Notes: generated from the letters alone by a model not told the origin. Positions 7,583 through 17,171 are shown, counted from the first letter of the stretch. The stretch: 64,000 nt of DNA from JAMLJG01 sp035327585 (GCA_035327585.1 DAOLDD010000020.1:4495-68494); one strand, 5' to 3'. Program-made: numbers and translations.

Positions 7583-10135
7583 ATGGCAGTTAAAAAAGAA
7601 ATCGCACGAAGCGGGTGGCTGGAGGTCAGCGGCATCCTGCTGCTCACATTGAGCGTCCTCAGTCTGCTGGCGCTTTTTTCCCACGATCCGGGCGACATTT
7701 CGGTTCTGCAATCGCCGCCCAACGACCCGCCGGCAAACTTCATCGGCCCGATGGGGGCTTGGTTTGCCTTCCTTGTCTTTATGGGCTTCGGCATCGCCGG
7801 CTACCTGGTGCCGCTGACGCTCGCGTACACCGGATTGGTCTGCCTCTTTAAACGACAGGGCCGGATCTGGACGAAAATCGCATGGGGCGTCGTGACGCTA
7901 CTGGCCATGTCCGCGTTGCTGGAGTTGAACGCGGGTGGATGGGCGGCCTGGCGGCGCGATTTGAATGCCGGCAGTTCCGGCGGGTTGATGGGCGAATTGC
8001 TGACCGCGCGCACCCTGGTGCATTTGTGGGGGCCGATCGGAACCGGGATTCTGATGACGGGCGTCCTCGCGGTGGGCGTGGTGCTGATGCTGGAAATTCG
8101 ACCCGGCGCGCTTTTTCGCAATGCGTGGGAGTTGATCCTCGCCGGGTACGACCGATGGGAAGTCGCCCGCAAGGCGCGGCTTGATCGGCTGCACCAGCTT
8201 GAAGAGGAACAGCGCGAAGTCATGAAGAAGCGGCGCCGCCTCGAGGAGGCCATGAAGGCAGATCCTGCCGCGCCGGTGGTGCGTGTGCGCAAGAAAGCCG
8301 CCGGGGAAGTGGAGGAGGCGCCGGTCCAGCCTCGCGGCCGTCGTGCCGCTCTGGAGGCGGAGGATGAATCCAGGCCGCCCGCCGTTCCGGAGGTCGAAGG
8401 TGACGCGCCCGCCGCGGATGAGGAGTCGGGACCACGCAAAGGATTCAAACTTTTCGGGCGCAAGAGCCGGGAGCCTGAACCGGTGGACGCGGTTACGCCC
8501 GAGGCGGAACCCAGCCCGGAACCGGCCGCTCATGAAACGCCGGAACCGGTCGTGGAGGAACGACCTCCGCGCCGTGCAGCGCCGCCCGCGCCGACCCCGC
8601 CGCCGCCCGTGGAAAGTTTGGCGGTACTGCCGTCCGGCGGAACCCAATGGACACTCCCGTCGATCGACATGCTGGACGCGGTTACCGGCCACCCGGAACT
8701 CTCGCAAACTGACGTTTCCGCGGGCGGATTCCTACTTAAGGACACGCTTGCCGAGTTCGGCGTTGAGGTCGAGGTGACGAACGTCGAACGTGGCCCCGTC
8801 GTGACGCGCTACGAACTGCTGCCCGCCGCGGGCGTACGCGTGGAGCGCATCGCCGGACTCAGCAACAACATCGCGCTCGCGATGAAGGCGGAGACCGTTC
8901 GCGTGCAGGCGCCGATTCCCGGCAAGGGCGTGGTGGGCATCGAGGTTCCAAACTCGAAGACGACCGCCGTGTATCTCCGCGAAGTCATCGAAAGCGATGT
9001 GTGGAAGAGCGGTCGCGCCGCCCTGCCGCTGTGCCTCGGCCAGGATGTCGGCGGTCGCGTCCAGATCGCGGACCTCGCGGACATGCCGCACCTGCTGGTG
9101 GCGGGCGCGACGGGTTCGGGCAAGACGGTGTGCATGAACTCGATTCTGGCCGGACTGCTGCTCGCGCGCACGCCGGACCAGATGCGCCTGATGTTGATTG
9201 ACCCCAAGATCGTCGAATTCTCCGGTTACAACAGCATGCCGCACCTCGTCGTTCCGGTCATCACCGACCCCAAAAAGGTCGCGCTGGGCTTGCGCTGGGC
9301 GATCAATGAGATGGAGAAGCGCTACAAACTGTTTGCGAAGGTCGGCGTCCGCAACATCAAGGCGTTCAACAGCCGCCCGATCGTCCGCCAGGAGGAACTG
9401 CTCATCGACGGCCTGCCTTCGGCGGAGCAGCCGCCGGAGGAGCGAATTCCCGACCGGGTGCCATACATCGTGATCGTCGTGGACGAACTCGCCGACCTGA
9501 TGATGGTGGCGCAAGCCGAGGTGGAAAACCAGATCGCGCGCCTCGCGCAACTCTCCCGCGCGGTCGGCATCCATATGATCCTCGCGACGCAGCGTCCCTC
9601 GGTGAACGTCATCACCGGGACGATCAAGGCGAATTTCCCGGCGCGTATTTCCTTCCAGGTGGCGCAGAAGGTGGACAGCCGGACAATTCTCGACGCCGCG
9701 GGCGCGGACAAACTGCTCGGCAAGGGCGACATGTTGTTCCTGCCGCCGGGCAGCCCGAAACTGATCCGCGCGCAAGGCGCGTTCACGACGGACGCGGAGA
9801 TCAACCGCATCATCGCGCACTGGAAGCAGCAGGGCGCGCCGCAGTACGAGACGTCGATCAAGGACAAGATCGAGGGCAAGCAAGTCGACCTTCCGGACAT
9901 GGAGGAGGACGACGAACTCCTGCAGCAGGCGATGGAAATCATCCGCCAGACGCGGCGCGCGTCGACCTCCTCGATCCAGCGCCGCCTGCGCATCGGCTAT
10001 ACCCGCGCCGCGCGCATCATGGATTTGCTGGAGCAGCGCGGCGTGGTCGGCCCGGCGCAGGGCGCGGAGCCGCGCGAAATCCTCATCGACCTCGACGGCG
10101 AGGTTCCCCAGAACGAAGTGAAGGAAGAGGCGTAG
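7583..10135 (+). CDS. ftsK: DNA translocase FtsK/SpoIIIE
   Basis: An 850-aa septal DNA pump that clears the chromosome terminus from the division plane. It has four N-terminal membrane helices within residues 1-175, a charged Pro/Glu-rich linker (about 195-345), the alpha/beta motor with Walker A GATGSGKT at about 508 and Walker B IVIVVDELADLMM at about 627-639, and the RecA-like LATQRPSVNVITGTIKANFPARI segment. The C-terminal gamma winged helix (about 775-840, TSSIQRRLRIGYTRAARIMDLLE) reads KOPS polarity sequences. First gene of the envelope/division run to 15391. Confidence 0.97.
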   Translation: MAVKKEIARSGWLEVSGILLLTLSVLSLLALFSHDPGDISVLQSPPNDPPANFIGPMGAWFAFLVFMGFGIAGYLVPLTLAYTGLVCLFKRQGRIWTKIAWGVVTLLAMSALLELNAGGWAAWRRDLNAGSSGGLMGELLTARTLVHLWGPIGTGILMTGVLAVGVVLMLEIRPGALFRNAWELILAGYDRWEVARKARLDRLHQLEEEQREVMKKRRRLEEAMKADPAAPVVRVRKKAAGEVEEAPVQPRGRRAALEAEDESRPPAVPEVEGDAPAADEESGPRKGFKLFGRKSREPEPVDAVTPEAEPSPEPAAHETPEPVVEERPPRRAAPPAPTPPPPVESLAVLPSGGTQWTLPSIDMLDAVTGHPELSQTDVSAGGFLLKDTLAEFGVEVEVTNVERGPVVTRYELLPAAGVRVERIAGLSNNIALAMKAETVRVQAPIPGKGVVGIEVPNSKTTAVYLREVIESDVWKSGRAALPLCLGQDVGGRVQIADLADMPHLLVAGATGSGKTVCMNSILAGLLLARTPDQMRLMLIDPKIVEFSGYNSMPHLVVPVITDPKKVALGLRWAINEMEKRYKLFAKVGVRNIKAFNSRPIVRQEELLIDGLPSAEQPPEERIPDRVPYIVIVVDELADLMMVAQAEVENQIARLAQLSRAVGIHMILATQRPSVNVITGTIKANFPARISFQVAQKVDSRTILDAAGADKLLGKGDMLFLPPGSPKLIRAQGAFTTDAEINRIIAHWKQQGAPQYETSIKDKIEGKQVDLPDMEEDDELLQQAMEIIRQTRRASTSSIQRRLRIGYTRAARIMDLLEQRGVVGPAQGAEPREILIDLDGEVPQNEVKEEA

Positions 10136-10141
10136 CCGTTC

Positions 10142-10753
10142 ATGGAGACGATGGGGCAGGTATTCAAGTCGGCGCGGGAGCGCAAGCGCATTTCGCTTTC
10201 CGCCGCCGCCGCCCGGACGCGCATCAAACTTCAGCACCTGGAAATGATGGAGCGCGACGATTTTTCGCGCATGCCCGCGCCTGCCTATGCGCGCGGGTTC
10301 ATCCGCATGTACGCTGATTTTTTGGGGCTGGAATCGGGCCCGCTCGTGGAGGAGTACAACCGGCTTCACCAGGCCGGTACGCGCGGCAAACCCGCCGCTC
10401 CGGCCGCGGCGCCGGAACCGCCGGCGCGCGAAACCGCGCCGATGGTGGCGGATGAGCCCGAGCCGATTGTTCCGAAGCCCGCGAAACCCGCGCGACCGCC
10501 GTTGGGCCCGGTTTTGCTGGCCGCCGCGTTGAACCTGCTCTCGCCGGCGAATCTGCGCCGCGCCGCGATCGTGCTGGGCGTCATCCTCGTGGCGTGGTTG
10601 CTGGTTTCGGGCGTCACCCGTTGCGTCCGGCATGTCCGCGAGCAGGCGGCGGAGCAACCCGTCCTCGCGCCCCGCAAAGGCGCGCCCGCGGTGGTGCAGG
10701 AGCCTTCCGATCCGTATCTGACCATTCCCGCCATCCCCGGAGCCACGCCATGA
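10142..10753 (+). CDS. rodZ: RodZ-like helix-turn-helix membrane protein
   Basis: A 203-aa protein with a RodZ/HTH_25 N-terminal domain (about residues 5-75: GQVFKSARERKRISLSAAAARTRIKLQHLEMMERDDFSRMPAPAYARGFIRMYADFLGL, which is the family signature), a Pro/Ala-rich linker, a membrane helix at about 140-158, and a short periplasmic tail of about 45 residues. It lacks the full periplasmic beta domain (DUF4115) of E. coli RodZ. RodZ links MreB to the membrane and shapes rod cells. It lies six bases after ftsK and overlaps pgsA by four. Confidence 0.82.
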   Translation: METMGQVFKSARERKRISLSAAAARTRIKLQHLEMMERDDFSRMPAPAYARGFIRMYADFLGLESGPLVEEYNRLHQAGTRGKPAAPAAAPEPPARETAPMVADEPEPIVPKPAKPARPPLGPVLLAAALNLLSPANLRRAAIVLGVILVAWLLVSGVTRCVRHVREQAAEQPVLAPRKGAPAVVQEPSDPYLTIPAIPGATP

Positions 10754-11367
10754 ACGTTCCCAACATGCTAACCATGAGCCGGCTCGGCCTCGCCGGTGTG
10801 ATGATGGCCCTGCTGACCATGCAGAAACCGTTTTTCTACAGCGCCGCGATGGTGGTGTTCGTCATTGGAGGGCTGACGGATTTCCTCGATGGCTACATCG
10901 CACGAAAGCAACGCATCGTCTCCGCGTTTGGCCGGCTGATGGACCCGCTGACGGACAAGGTGATGGTGTGCGCGGCGTTCGTCAGCTTCGTGGAAATCCA
11001 GGTGCCGCGCGGTTCCCAGATGATTTCCCTGGTCCCGGCCTGGATCGTGGTGATCATCATTGCGCGCGAATTTCTGGTGACCGGCCTGCGCCTGCTCGCC
11101 GCGACGCGCGGCAATATCATTTCCGCCGGCAAGTGGGGCAAACACAAGACCGTCTGGCAGATCGTGGTGATCGTCGCGCTGCTGCTGGGGCTCGCCATCC
11201 GCTATGATCTCCTGCGCCACGCCGACCCCAAATTCCTCGCCAAATTCGATTTCGCGTTTTCGTATATCGCACAGGGCATGGCCCTCGGCGTGGCGGCCAT
11301 CACCGTGGCCTCCGGCGTTCTTTATTTTGTTCAGCACCGGGAGTTGATAGCGGGTGGGCGCCCTTGA
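10750..11367 (+). CDS. pgsA: CDP-diacylglycerol-glycerol-3-phosphate 3-phosphatidyltransferase
   Basis: Makes phosphatidylglycerol phosphate from CDP-diacylglycerol and glycerol-3-phosphate in the inner membrane. The 205-aa protein has a complete CDP-alcohol phosphotransferase motif, D-x2-DG-x2-AR-x8-G-x3-D-x3-D, in DFLDGYIARKQRIVSAF then GRLMDPLTD at about residues 38-62, and several membrane helices. ATG 10750 overlaps the rodZ-like stop. The upstream in-frame sequence (from 10594) lies in the rodZ-like gene and is not part of it. Confidence 0.93.
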   Translation: MNVPNMLTMSRLGLAGVMMALLTMQKPFFYSAAMVVFVIGGLTDFLDGYIARKQRIVSAFGRLMDPLTDKVMVCAAFVSFVEIQVPRGSQMISLVPAWIVVIIIAREFLVTGLRLLAATRGNIISAGKWGKHKTVWQIVVIVALLLGLAIRYDLLRHADPKFLAKFDFAFSYIAQGMALGVAAITVASGVLYFVQHRELIAGGRP

Positions 11368-11383
11368 CGGGCAAGGAGAAGTC

Positions 11384-12109
11384 ATGAAGAAGATGAAAAG
11401 CATGATGCTGGCAGTCGCTGCGTCGGTCCTGGCCGGCGCCGCGTATGCGCAGGAGGAGGCCGCCGAGGCCGCGGAGGCGCAGGCGATGACCTTGCAGCAG
11501 ATCATCGAAACAGGCGGCTGGTTGATGTATGTGCTCGGCGCGATGTCGGTGGCCGGGGTGGCGTTGATCCTCTATTTCCTCGTCGCACTCCGGCGGAATC
11601 AGATCATTCCGCCGGAGTTTATCGACCAGGTGCGCGGGCTGATCCGCGAGGGGCGCCTCGTGGATGCGCAGACAGCGTGCCGCAACGACGCGTCGGCGAT
11701 GGCCAGTATCCTGAACGCCGCGCTGGATTACGCGCTCCGCAGCCCAAAACCGGAGCCCGGGCTGCTGCGCGAAATCGTGGAAGGCGAGGGGGGGCGACAG
11801 GCCACGATGATCCAGAACCAGACGCAGTACCTGCTCGACATCGGCGTCATCGCGCCGATGATCGGCCTGCTCGGCACGGTCATGGGCATGCTCACCGCCT
11901 TCAACACCGTCGCGCTCGACCTCGCGAAGGCGAAGCCAATGTTGCTCGCGGGCGGCGTCTCGCAGGCGTTGGTGACCACGGTCGCCGGCTTGATCGTCGC
12001 GATCCCCGCGATGATTGCCTACGCGTATTTCCGCGGGCGCACCTCGCGCCTGATCTCCGACATGGAGAAAAACGCGGCCGAAATGATCACCCTGCTGCAC
12101 AAGGACTGA
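11384..12109 (+). CDS. exbB: MotA/TolQ/ExbB proton-channel family protein
   Basis: A 241-aa inner-membrane protein. It starts with a cleavable-looking leader (MKKMKSMMLAVAASVLAGAAYA), followed by an acidic Ala/Glu stretch, then a membrane helix at about 45-65, and the conserved proton-channel pair near IGVIAPMIGLLGTVMGMLTAFNTV (about 150-173) and LVTTVAGLIVAIPAMIAYAYF. It should form the stator channel with the ExbD/TolR protein encoded next. AAGGAG at 11374-11378 sets the start at 11384. The N-terminal leader extension is common in TonB-type ExbB homologues outside enterobacteria. Confidence 0.9.
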   Translation: MKKMKSMMLAVAASVLAGAAYAQEEAAEAAEAQAMTLQQIIETGGWLMYVLGAMSVAGVALILYFLVALRRNQIIPPEFIDQVRGLIREGRLVDAQTACRNDASAMASILNAALDYALRSPKPEPGLLREIVEGEGGRQATMIQNQTQYLLDIGVIAPMIGLLGTVMGMLTAFNTVALDLAKAKPMLLAGGVSQALVTTVAGLIVAIPAMIAYAYFRGRTSRLISDMEKNAAEMITLLHKD

Positions 12110-12112
12110 CGC

Positions 12113-12529
12113 GTGAACTTCCGTTCCAGGTTGAAACCCGACCCCGTCGGTTTCCAGATGACGCCGATGATCGACGTCGTCTTCCTCCTGTTGTGCTTCT
12201 TCGTGACCAGCCAGATTTTTGCGCAATGGGAGGCGGAGATCGATATCACGTTGCCGACCGCGCAGACCAGCGAGGTCCCGCAACGACTGCCCGGCGAAAT
12301 CATCATTAATATCCGTGCCGACGGCGCGGTGGTCGTCAACAGCCGGGAATTGGATGGCGGCGGCCTGGCGGCGATGCTTAAGCGGCTCGCGGAGCTCTTC
12401 CCGGGCCAGCCGGTGCTGATCCGGGCGGACAAGGCGACGGCCTACGAACACGTCATCACGGTGCTCGACCTCTGCCGCCAGTCTGATATTTGGAACATCT
12501 CCTTCGCGACGGGCGTGCCCGAGGGGTGA
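12113..12529 (+). CDS. exbD: ExbD/TolR biopolymer-transport protein
   Basis: A 138-aa protein with one N-terminal membrane helix. It bears the essential channel aspartate in MTPMIDVVFLLLCFFV (Asp at about residue 22) and a periplasmic beta-alpha domain with the ITLPTA and INIRADGAVVVN segments and the VLIRADKATAYEHVITVLD ending. It starts with GTG at 12113, three bases after the exbB stop. With ExbB it would couple proton flow to an outer-membrane or envelope function; no TonB or Pal gene is adjacent. Confidence 0.9.
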   Translation: MNFRSRLKPDPVGFQMTPMIDVVFLLLCFFVTSQIFAQWEAEIDITLPTAQTSEVPQRLPGEIIINIRADGAVVVNSRELDGGGLAAMLKRLAELFPGQPVLIRADKATAYEHVITVLDLCRQSDIWNISFATGVPEG

Positions 12530-12530
12530 G

Positions 12531-14840
12531 ATGTCCCGGCGGAAGCACCAGCGGCTTTTGTGCGCCGCGTGCGCGGGAATATTCCTGGCGTTCGTGCCCG
12601 CGCGCGCCGTGGACCCGGTGGACCAGTTGCAGTTCGCGGATGGTCTTTTTGCCCGAGGCCTCTACGACCTCGCGGTAAATGAATACCGCGCGGTGGCCGG
12701 CGGCACGAATGCCTCCAACGCGGCGCTGGCCACCTATCGCATCGGCGAGGCGCGTCGCACCCAGGGCGATGCCGCCGCTGCGCGCGTGGCCTACGCCGAA
12801 ACAGTGGAACGCTTTCCCGGGCAGCCGGTTTCGCTGCGAGCGCGATTCCGCATCGCAGAAGACGATGTGCAGGCGGGGCGTAACAAGGAGGCGGCTGCGG
12901 AATTGAAGCTCCTCGCCGATCACGATGGCCTGCCGCCTGACCTGCGCGCGTCCACGCTCTATTTCCTCGCCACCGCGCATCGCCGGTTGAACCAGAACCG
13001 GGACGCGGAGTCCGTCCTGCGCCGCCTGTTGAAGGCCGCGCCGGACAGCGCCCATGCCGCGCTCGCGCGGGTTGATCTCGCGCATCTTCGCATCGACGCG
13101 GGCGCGAAGCCCGATGAAATCCGGAGCCTGCTGGAGGATGCCGCCGCGCAGACGAACTATCCGCGTGCCGCGGCGGAGGCCTTGATCACGCTCGGAGGGC
13201 ATGCTTTCCGCGAGGGACGCTTCGATGAGAGCGCCGGGGCGTATGCCCGGTATTTGGACCGCCATCCGGATGACCCCCAATCCGAATCGGTGCGCCTGTC
13301 GGCCGCGTGGGCCTTCCTGAAGGACAACCGCGTGGATCGGGCACTGGCGCTGGCGAAGCGCAAGGATACGCCGCGCGACGCCGCCTGGCTTTACCTGCGT
13401 GCCAACGCAGAGCGGACAAAGCCGGATCTCGTCGCCGCGCGGGGCAGCTACGAGGCGCTTCTCAAGCAATTCCCGAAGGCGCGCGAAGCCGGCGCGGCCG
13501 CCTTCGAACTCGCGCTGTTGTTGGTGCAGGCGGGCGATTTCAGCAACGCCTATACGCGAGCGCGGGAAGTCCCGCTCACGGATGAAAATCGAGACGACCT
13601 GCTTTGGCTGCTTGCGGAAACGGCGCGCGAGACCGGCCGCGCGGAGGAGGCGCTGCAGTTGTACGACGAAGCCGCCGCGGGCAAGGGCGCGACCGACCGG
13701 GAACTCGGCGCGCGCTTCCACGCCGCGCGTATCCGCCAGCAGGCCGGTGAATGGGAGGACGCCTCCGTCCGCTATCGCGCCATCGCAGCCCTCGCGCCAC
13801 GCCACCGGTTGGCGGCGGACTCATTGTTCGCCTCGGCCTTCTGCCAGACGCAACGCGCGGCACACGAGGAAGCGATCAAGGACTGGAAGGCGCTCCTGAA
13901 GAATGACGACCGCTATCCGGCCCTGGACCAGGTGTATTTCGGGATGGCGCAGGCGGAACTCGCGTTGGAGCGCAATGAACCGGCGGGCGCGTCGCTGTTG
14001 GAGCTGCTGAAGCGATTCCCGGGCAGTGCGCTTGCCGCGGAGGCGCATCTGCTTTATGGCAGCCTCCTGGAGCAGCAGGAACAATTCGACGTCGCGGAGT
14101 TCCACTACGCCCAGGCGCTGCGCAAAAAGCCCGATCCCGCGTTGGCCCGCCGCATCCAATTTCGCCGACTCGCCGTCCTGCAGCGGCAGGGCCGTTCCGG
14201 CGAGGCCGCCGCGTCGCTGGACCAGTTGATTCGCGATGGCGCCGCGGCGGATATTCCCATCCTGCTGCTCGACTGGGCGGCACGCTGGAATTTGGAAAAC
14301 ACAAACCACCAGCAGGCGGTGACGGCCGCGCGGGCCATGGCGGAGCAACGGGTCAGCCCCGGCTGGGATCAGGTGGCGCACTATCTTGCCGGCCGCGCGT
14401 TCTCGTCGTTGGATCAGCCCGACGAAGCCGGCGCAGCGTTCGCACGTTCAGCGCAGGCCGATGCCTCCACCGCGGAGGGGCTTGAGGCCGCCTGGCGCTG
14501 GGGCGAATGGGCCGTCAACGCCGGGCGATGGGACGAGGCGCAACGCGCGTTCGATCTGGCCGCCACGCGGGCCTCCACGCCGGAAACCGCGGAAATTCGC
14601 GCTCGAAGTTATTACGGCCTTGGCCGTGTTGCGGAAGGTCGCGAGCAGTGGATGGATGCCGCGCGCCAGTACATGGCCGTTGCCGTCCTGTATGATGACC
14701 CCGTGTTGACGCCCCAAGCCTTGCGCGCGGCGGCCCGCATGTTCGAGCGCGCCGGGCAACCCGCAGCCGCGGCGCAGGCACTACGCGAACTGAAGGAGCG
14801 CCATCCCCATGCGTCAGGGGAGGCAGAACCCAATCGCTGA
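12531..14840 (+). CDS. Secreted tetratricopeptide-repeat protein linked to the Exb/Tol pair
   Basis: A 769-aa protein with a signal peptide (cleavage after about residue 26, FVPARA), then about 16-18 TPR-like helix pairs through the whole chain (repeated patterns such as ALATYRIGEARRTQGD, ALARVDLAHLRIDAGA, AEAHLLYGSLLEQQEQFD). The N-terminal FADGLFARGLYDLAVNEY motif resembles the TPR end of YbgF/CpoB-like proteins that work with TolQR. It lies one base after exbD and overlaps yqgE by one base. Likely periplasmic scaffold for the energised ExbBD machine; the partner is unknown. Confidence 0.8.
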   Translation: MSRRKHQRLLCAACAGIFLAFVPARAVDPVDQLQFADGLFARGLYDLAVNEYRAVAGGTNASNAALATYRIGEARRTQGDAAAARVAYAETVERFPGQPVSLRARFRIAEDDVQAGRNKEAAAELKLLADHDGLPPDLRASTLYFLATAHRRLNQNRDAESVLRRLLKAAPDSAHAALARVDLAHLRIDAGAKPDEIRSLLEDAAAQTNYPRAAAEALITLGGHAFREGRFDESAGAYARYLDRHPDDPQSESVRLSAAWAFLKDNRVDRALALAKRKDTPRDAAWLYLRANAERTKPDLVAARGSYEALLKQFPKAREAGAAAFELALLLVQAGDFSNAYTRAREVPLTDENRDDLLWLLAETARETGRAEEALQLYDEAAAGKGATDRELGARFHAARIRQQAGEWEDASVRYRAIAALAPRHRLAADSLFASAFCQTQRAAHEEAIKDWKALLKNDDRYPALDQVYFGMAQAELALERNEPAGASLLELLKRFPGSALAAEAHLLYGSLLEQQEQFDVAEFHYAQALRKKPDPALARRIQFRRLAVLQRQGRSGEAAASLDQLIRDGAAADIPILLLDWAARWNLENTNHQQAVTAARAMAEQRVSPGWDQVAHYLAGRAFSSLDQPDEAGAAFARSAQADASTAEGLEAAWRWGEWAVNAGRWDEAQRAFDLAATRASTPETAEIRARSYYGLGRVAEGREQWMDAARQYMAVAVLYDDPVLTPQALRAAARMFERAGQPAAAAQALRELKERHPHASGEAEPNR

Positions 14841-15391
14841 TGGCCAAAACGCCAAAATCCTTGAAGGGCAAGTTACTGGTCGCGCGTCCCGGGCTGATCG
14901 ACCCGAATTTTGCCCAGACCATCGTCTATATGGTCGAGCATTCACCGGAGGGCGCGCTGGGCTTCGTACTCAATCGGCCCGTCGGTGCTTCCCTCGCGGA
15001 CTGCGTGAGCGAGGAATCGACGCTGCCGTTCTTCCGGGAAGTGCCGGTGCTTCAGGGCGGGCCGGTTCATGGTGGACGAATCGCGGTTGTTGTTTTCGTC
15101 AAGCCGCCACGCGCCAAATCGGTGCGGGCCTTGTGCGGGATGGATGTCGACCAGTTGCAGCGGTTTATCGGAAATCCGCGAGCCTGGGTGCGTGCATTTC
15201 ACGGATATGCCGGCTGGGATGCGGGCCAGTTGGAGCGCGAACTCACGGAGGATTCCTGGCTGGTCCGACCTGTGGATCCCACCGTATTTGACCCCCGCAT
15301 TGCGCCCGGGCTATGGTCCTTCCTCTTGAGCGGTGATGATCGCTGGCGCGCCCTGGTCGACTATCTCCCGAAGGAAAGTGACCGGAACTGA
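14840..15391 (+). CDS. yqgE: UPF0301/AlgH family protein (YqgE)
   Basis: A 183-aa protein of the UPF0301 (DUF179) family. It has the family start KGKLLVARPGLIDPNFAQTIVYMVEHSPEGALGFVLNRP, the VLQGGPV glycine turn and the HGYAGWDAGQLERE segment. Molecular function is not established for the family. The ATG overlaps the stop of the TPR gene (TGATG), marking it as the end of the envelope run begun at ftsK. Confidence 0.9.
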   Translation: MAKTPKSLKGKLLVARPGLIDPNFAQTIVYMVEHSPEGALGFVLNRPVGASLADCVSEESTLPFFREVPVLQGGPVHGGRIAVVVFVKPPRAKSVRALCGMDVDQLQRFIGNPRAWVRAFHGYAGWDAGQLERELTEDSWLVRPVDPTVFDPRIAPGLWSFLLSGDDRWRALVDYLPKESDRN

Positions 15392-15472
15392 GCGCGGAAT
15401 AGCTGCCGCACCGCCCGCGAAGCTTGATTGCGGGGTGGGGGTGCGATAGCCTGCCGACCTTTTCGAGGGGTT

Positions 15473-16435
15473 ATGCGAATTCTATCGGGTATTCAACCGT
15501 CGGGCCGTCTGCATCTGGGCAACTATTTCGGCATGATGCGGCCGGCCATTGAGTTGCAGGAGCGGGGCGAGGCGTTTTATTTCATCGCCAATTATCACGC
15601 CCTGACGACCGTTTCCGACGCCGGGGCTATGCGGAGTGGGACGCTCGATGTGGCGCTGGATTTCCTGGCCTGCGGCTTGGACCCCGAACGTACGGTGTTT
15701 TACCGCCAAAGCGATGTGCCGGAAGTGACGGAGCTGACCTGGCTGCTGTCGGTGGTGACGCCGATGGGCCTGCTGGAGCGCTGCCACTCGTATAAGGACA
15801 AGGTGGCGAAGGGCATCGCGGCCTCGCACGGGCTTTTCGCCTACCCGGTGCTGATGGCGGCGGACATCCTGGCGGTGCAGTCGGATCTGGTTCCGGTGGG
15901 ACGCGACCAGAAGCAGCACGTCGAAGTGACGCGCGACGTGGCGATCAAGTTCAACAACCAGTACGGCGAGGTGTTCCGCATCCCGAAGGAGGAAATCCGG
16001 GAGGACGTCGCGGTGGTGCCGGGACTCGACGGCCAGAAGATGTCGAAATCCTACAACAATACGGTTGAGATTTTCGGCGACCCGAAGGAAACCCGCGCGC
16101 GGATCATGCGCATCGTGACCGACAGCAAAGGCGTGGCGGATCCGAAGGACCCGGACACGTGCAACGTGTTCGCGCTGTACCGCTTGTTCGCGTCCCCGGA
16201 GGAGCGCGAGGCGATGGCGGCGCGCTACCGTGCCGGGGGCATGGGGTACGGCGACGCGAAGAAGGCCCTGCACGAGAAGTTCGAAGCGCATTTCGCGCCG
16301 TTGCGCGCGAAGCGGGCGGAGCTGGCGGCGAACCTGGATTTCGTGGAGCAGGTCCTGCGGGGCGGTGCGGAACGCGCGCGCGTGGAAGCCCGTGCCACGC
16401 TGAAAAAGGCCCGCGCCGCCATGGGGCTGGAGTAA
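15473..16435 (+). CDS. trpS: Tryptophan-tRNA ligase
   Basis: Charges tRNA-Trp. The 320-aa class I synthetase has the HIGH-type motif in PSGRLHLGNYFG (residues 9-20), and KMSKS at about 188-192 (GLDGQKMSKSYNN). Length is normal. ATG 15473 was chosen because MRILSGIQPSGRLHLGNY is the family start; a run of G (cgagggg) lies upstream. It opens the long co-directional run to plsC; five bases separate it from scpA. Confidence 0.97.
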   Translation: MRILSGIQPSGRLHLGNYFGMMRPAIELQERGEAFYFIANYHALTTVSDAGAMRSGTLDVALDFLACGLDPERTVFYRQSDVPEVTELTWLLSVVTPMGLLERCHSYKDKVAKGIAASHGLFAYPVLMAADILAVQSDLVPVGRDQKQHVEVTRDVAIKFNNQYGEVFRIPKEEIREDVAVVPGLDGQKMSKSYNNTVEIFGDPKETRARIMRIVTDSKGVADPKDPDTCNVFALYRLFASPEEREAMAARYRAGGMGYGDAKKALHEKFEAHFAPLRAKRAELAANLDFVEQVLRGGAERARVEARATLKKARAAMGLE

Positions 16436-16439
16436 TCCG

Positions 16440-17171
16440 ATGCCGGGCCACGACGATTACAAGGTGCAGCTCGATGTATTCGAGGGTCCGCTCGACCTGC
16501 TGCTTTATCTGATCAAGCGGGACGAGCTGGATATCTACAACATCCCGATTGAGCGGATCACCCAGCAGTACATGCAGTATCTGGATACGATGCAGATGCT
16601 GGACCTGAACATCGCGGGCGAGTTCCTGGTGATGGCGGCGACGCTGATGATGATCAAGAGCCGGATGTTGCTCCCGGTGGAGGACCGCCCGGAACTGGAG
16701 GCCGAGGAGGAGGACCCGCGCTGGGACCTCGTGCGCCAGTTGGTGGAATATAAAAAGTTCAAGGACGCGGCGCAGCACCTGGAAGAACTGGCCTTGCGTC
16801 GCGAGGATGTATTCTCGCGCGAGGGCGAACACGTCCAGCTCGGCGCCGAGCCGGACGTGGCGTTGCAGGATGTCAGTATTTTCGACCTGATTTCCGCGTT
16901 CAATGAGGCGTTGAAGAAGGCGCCGAAGGAGAGCGTGGCCGAGTTGTTCGCCGACCGCTACACGGTGGCGGACAAGGTGGACGAATTGACGCGCCTGCTT
17001 CGCGAACGCCGCTCGCTGCTCCTCGGCGAGGTGCTGCGAGGCATGCATCATCGCTATGAAATGGTCTGCACGTTCCTGGCGGTGTTGGAATTGATCCGCC
17101 TGAAACAGGTGTGCGCGCGCCAGGAGTTTGTTTTCGGTGATATTGAGCTGGTCCCGGCGGATGCGGAATAG
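16440..17171 (+). CDS. scpA: Segregation and condensation protein A
   Basis: A 243-aa kleisin of the SMC-ScpAB condensin. It opens with the family signature YKVQLDVFEGPLDLLLYLIKRDELDIYNIPI, has a helical N-terminal domain that would bind the SMC neck, an acidic linker (VEDRPELEAEEEDPRW), and a C-terminal winged helix that would cap an SMC head (VCTFLAVLELIRLKQVCARQE). It lies directly before scpB, as in many genomes. The SMC gene is not in the window. Confidence 0.95.
   Translation: MPGHDDYKVQLDVFEGPLDLLLYLIKRDELDIYNIPIERITQQYMQYLDTMQMLDLNIAGEFLVMAATLMMIKSRMLLPVEDRPELEAEEEDPRWDLVRQLVEYKKFKDAAQHLEELALRREDVFSREGEHVQLGAEPDVALQDVSIFDLISAFNEALKKAPKESVAELFADRYTVADKVDELTRLLRERRSLLLGEVLRGMHHRYEMVCTFLAVLELIRLKQVCARQEFVFGDIELVPADAE

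Noticed and set aside
8732..10657. Long open frame (641 codons) on the minus strand across ftsK
   Set aside because: It runs antisense through an unambiguous FtsK and shows a low-complexity Arg/His/Ala/Asp composition typical of shadow frames in high-GC DNA.
15392..15472. Possible terminator between yqgE and trpS
   Set aside because: The gcaccgcccgc/gcggggtgggggtgc pairing is imperfect and no T-run follows, so it was not listed.
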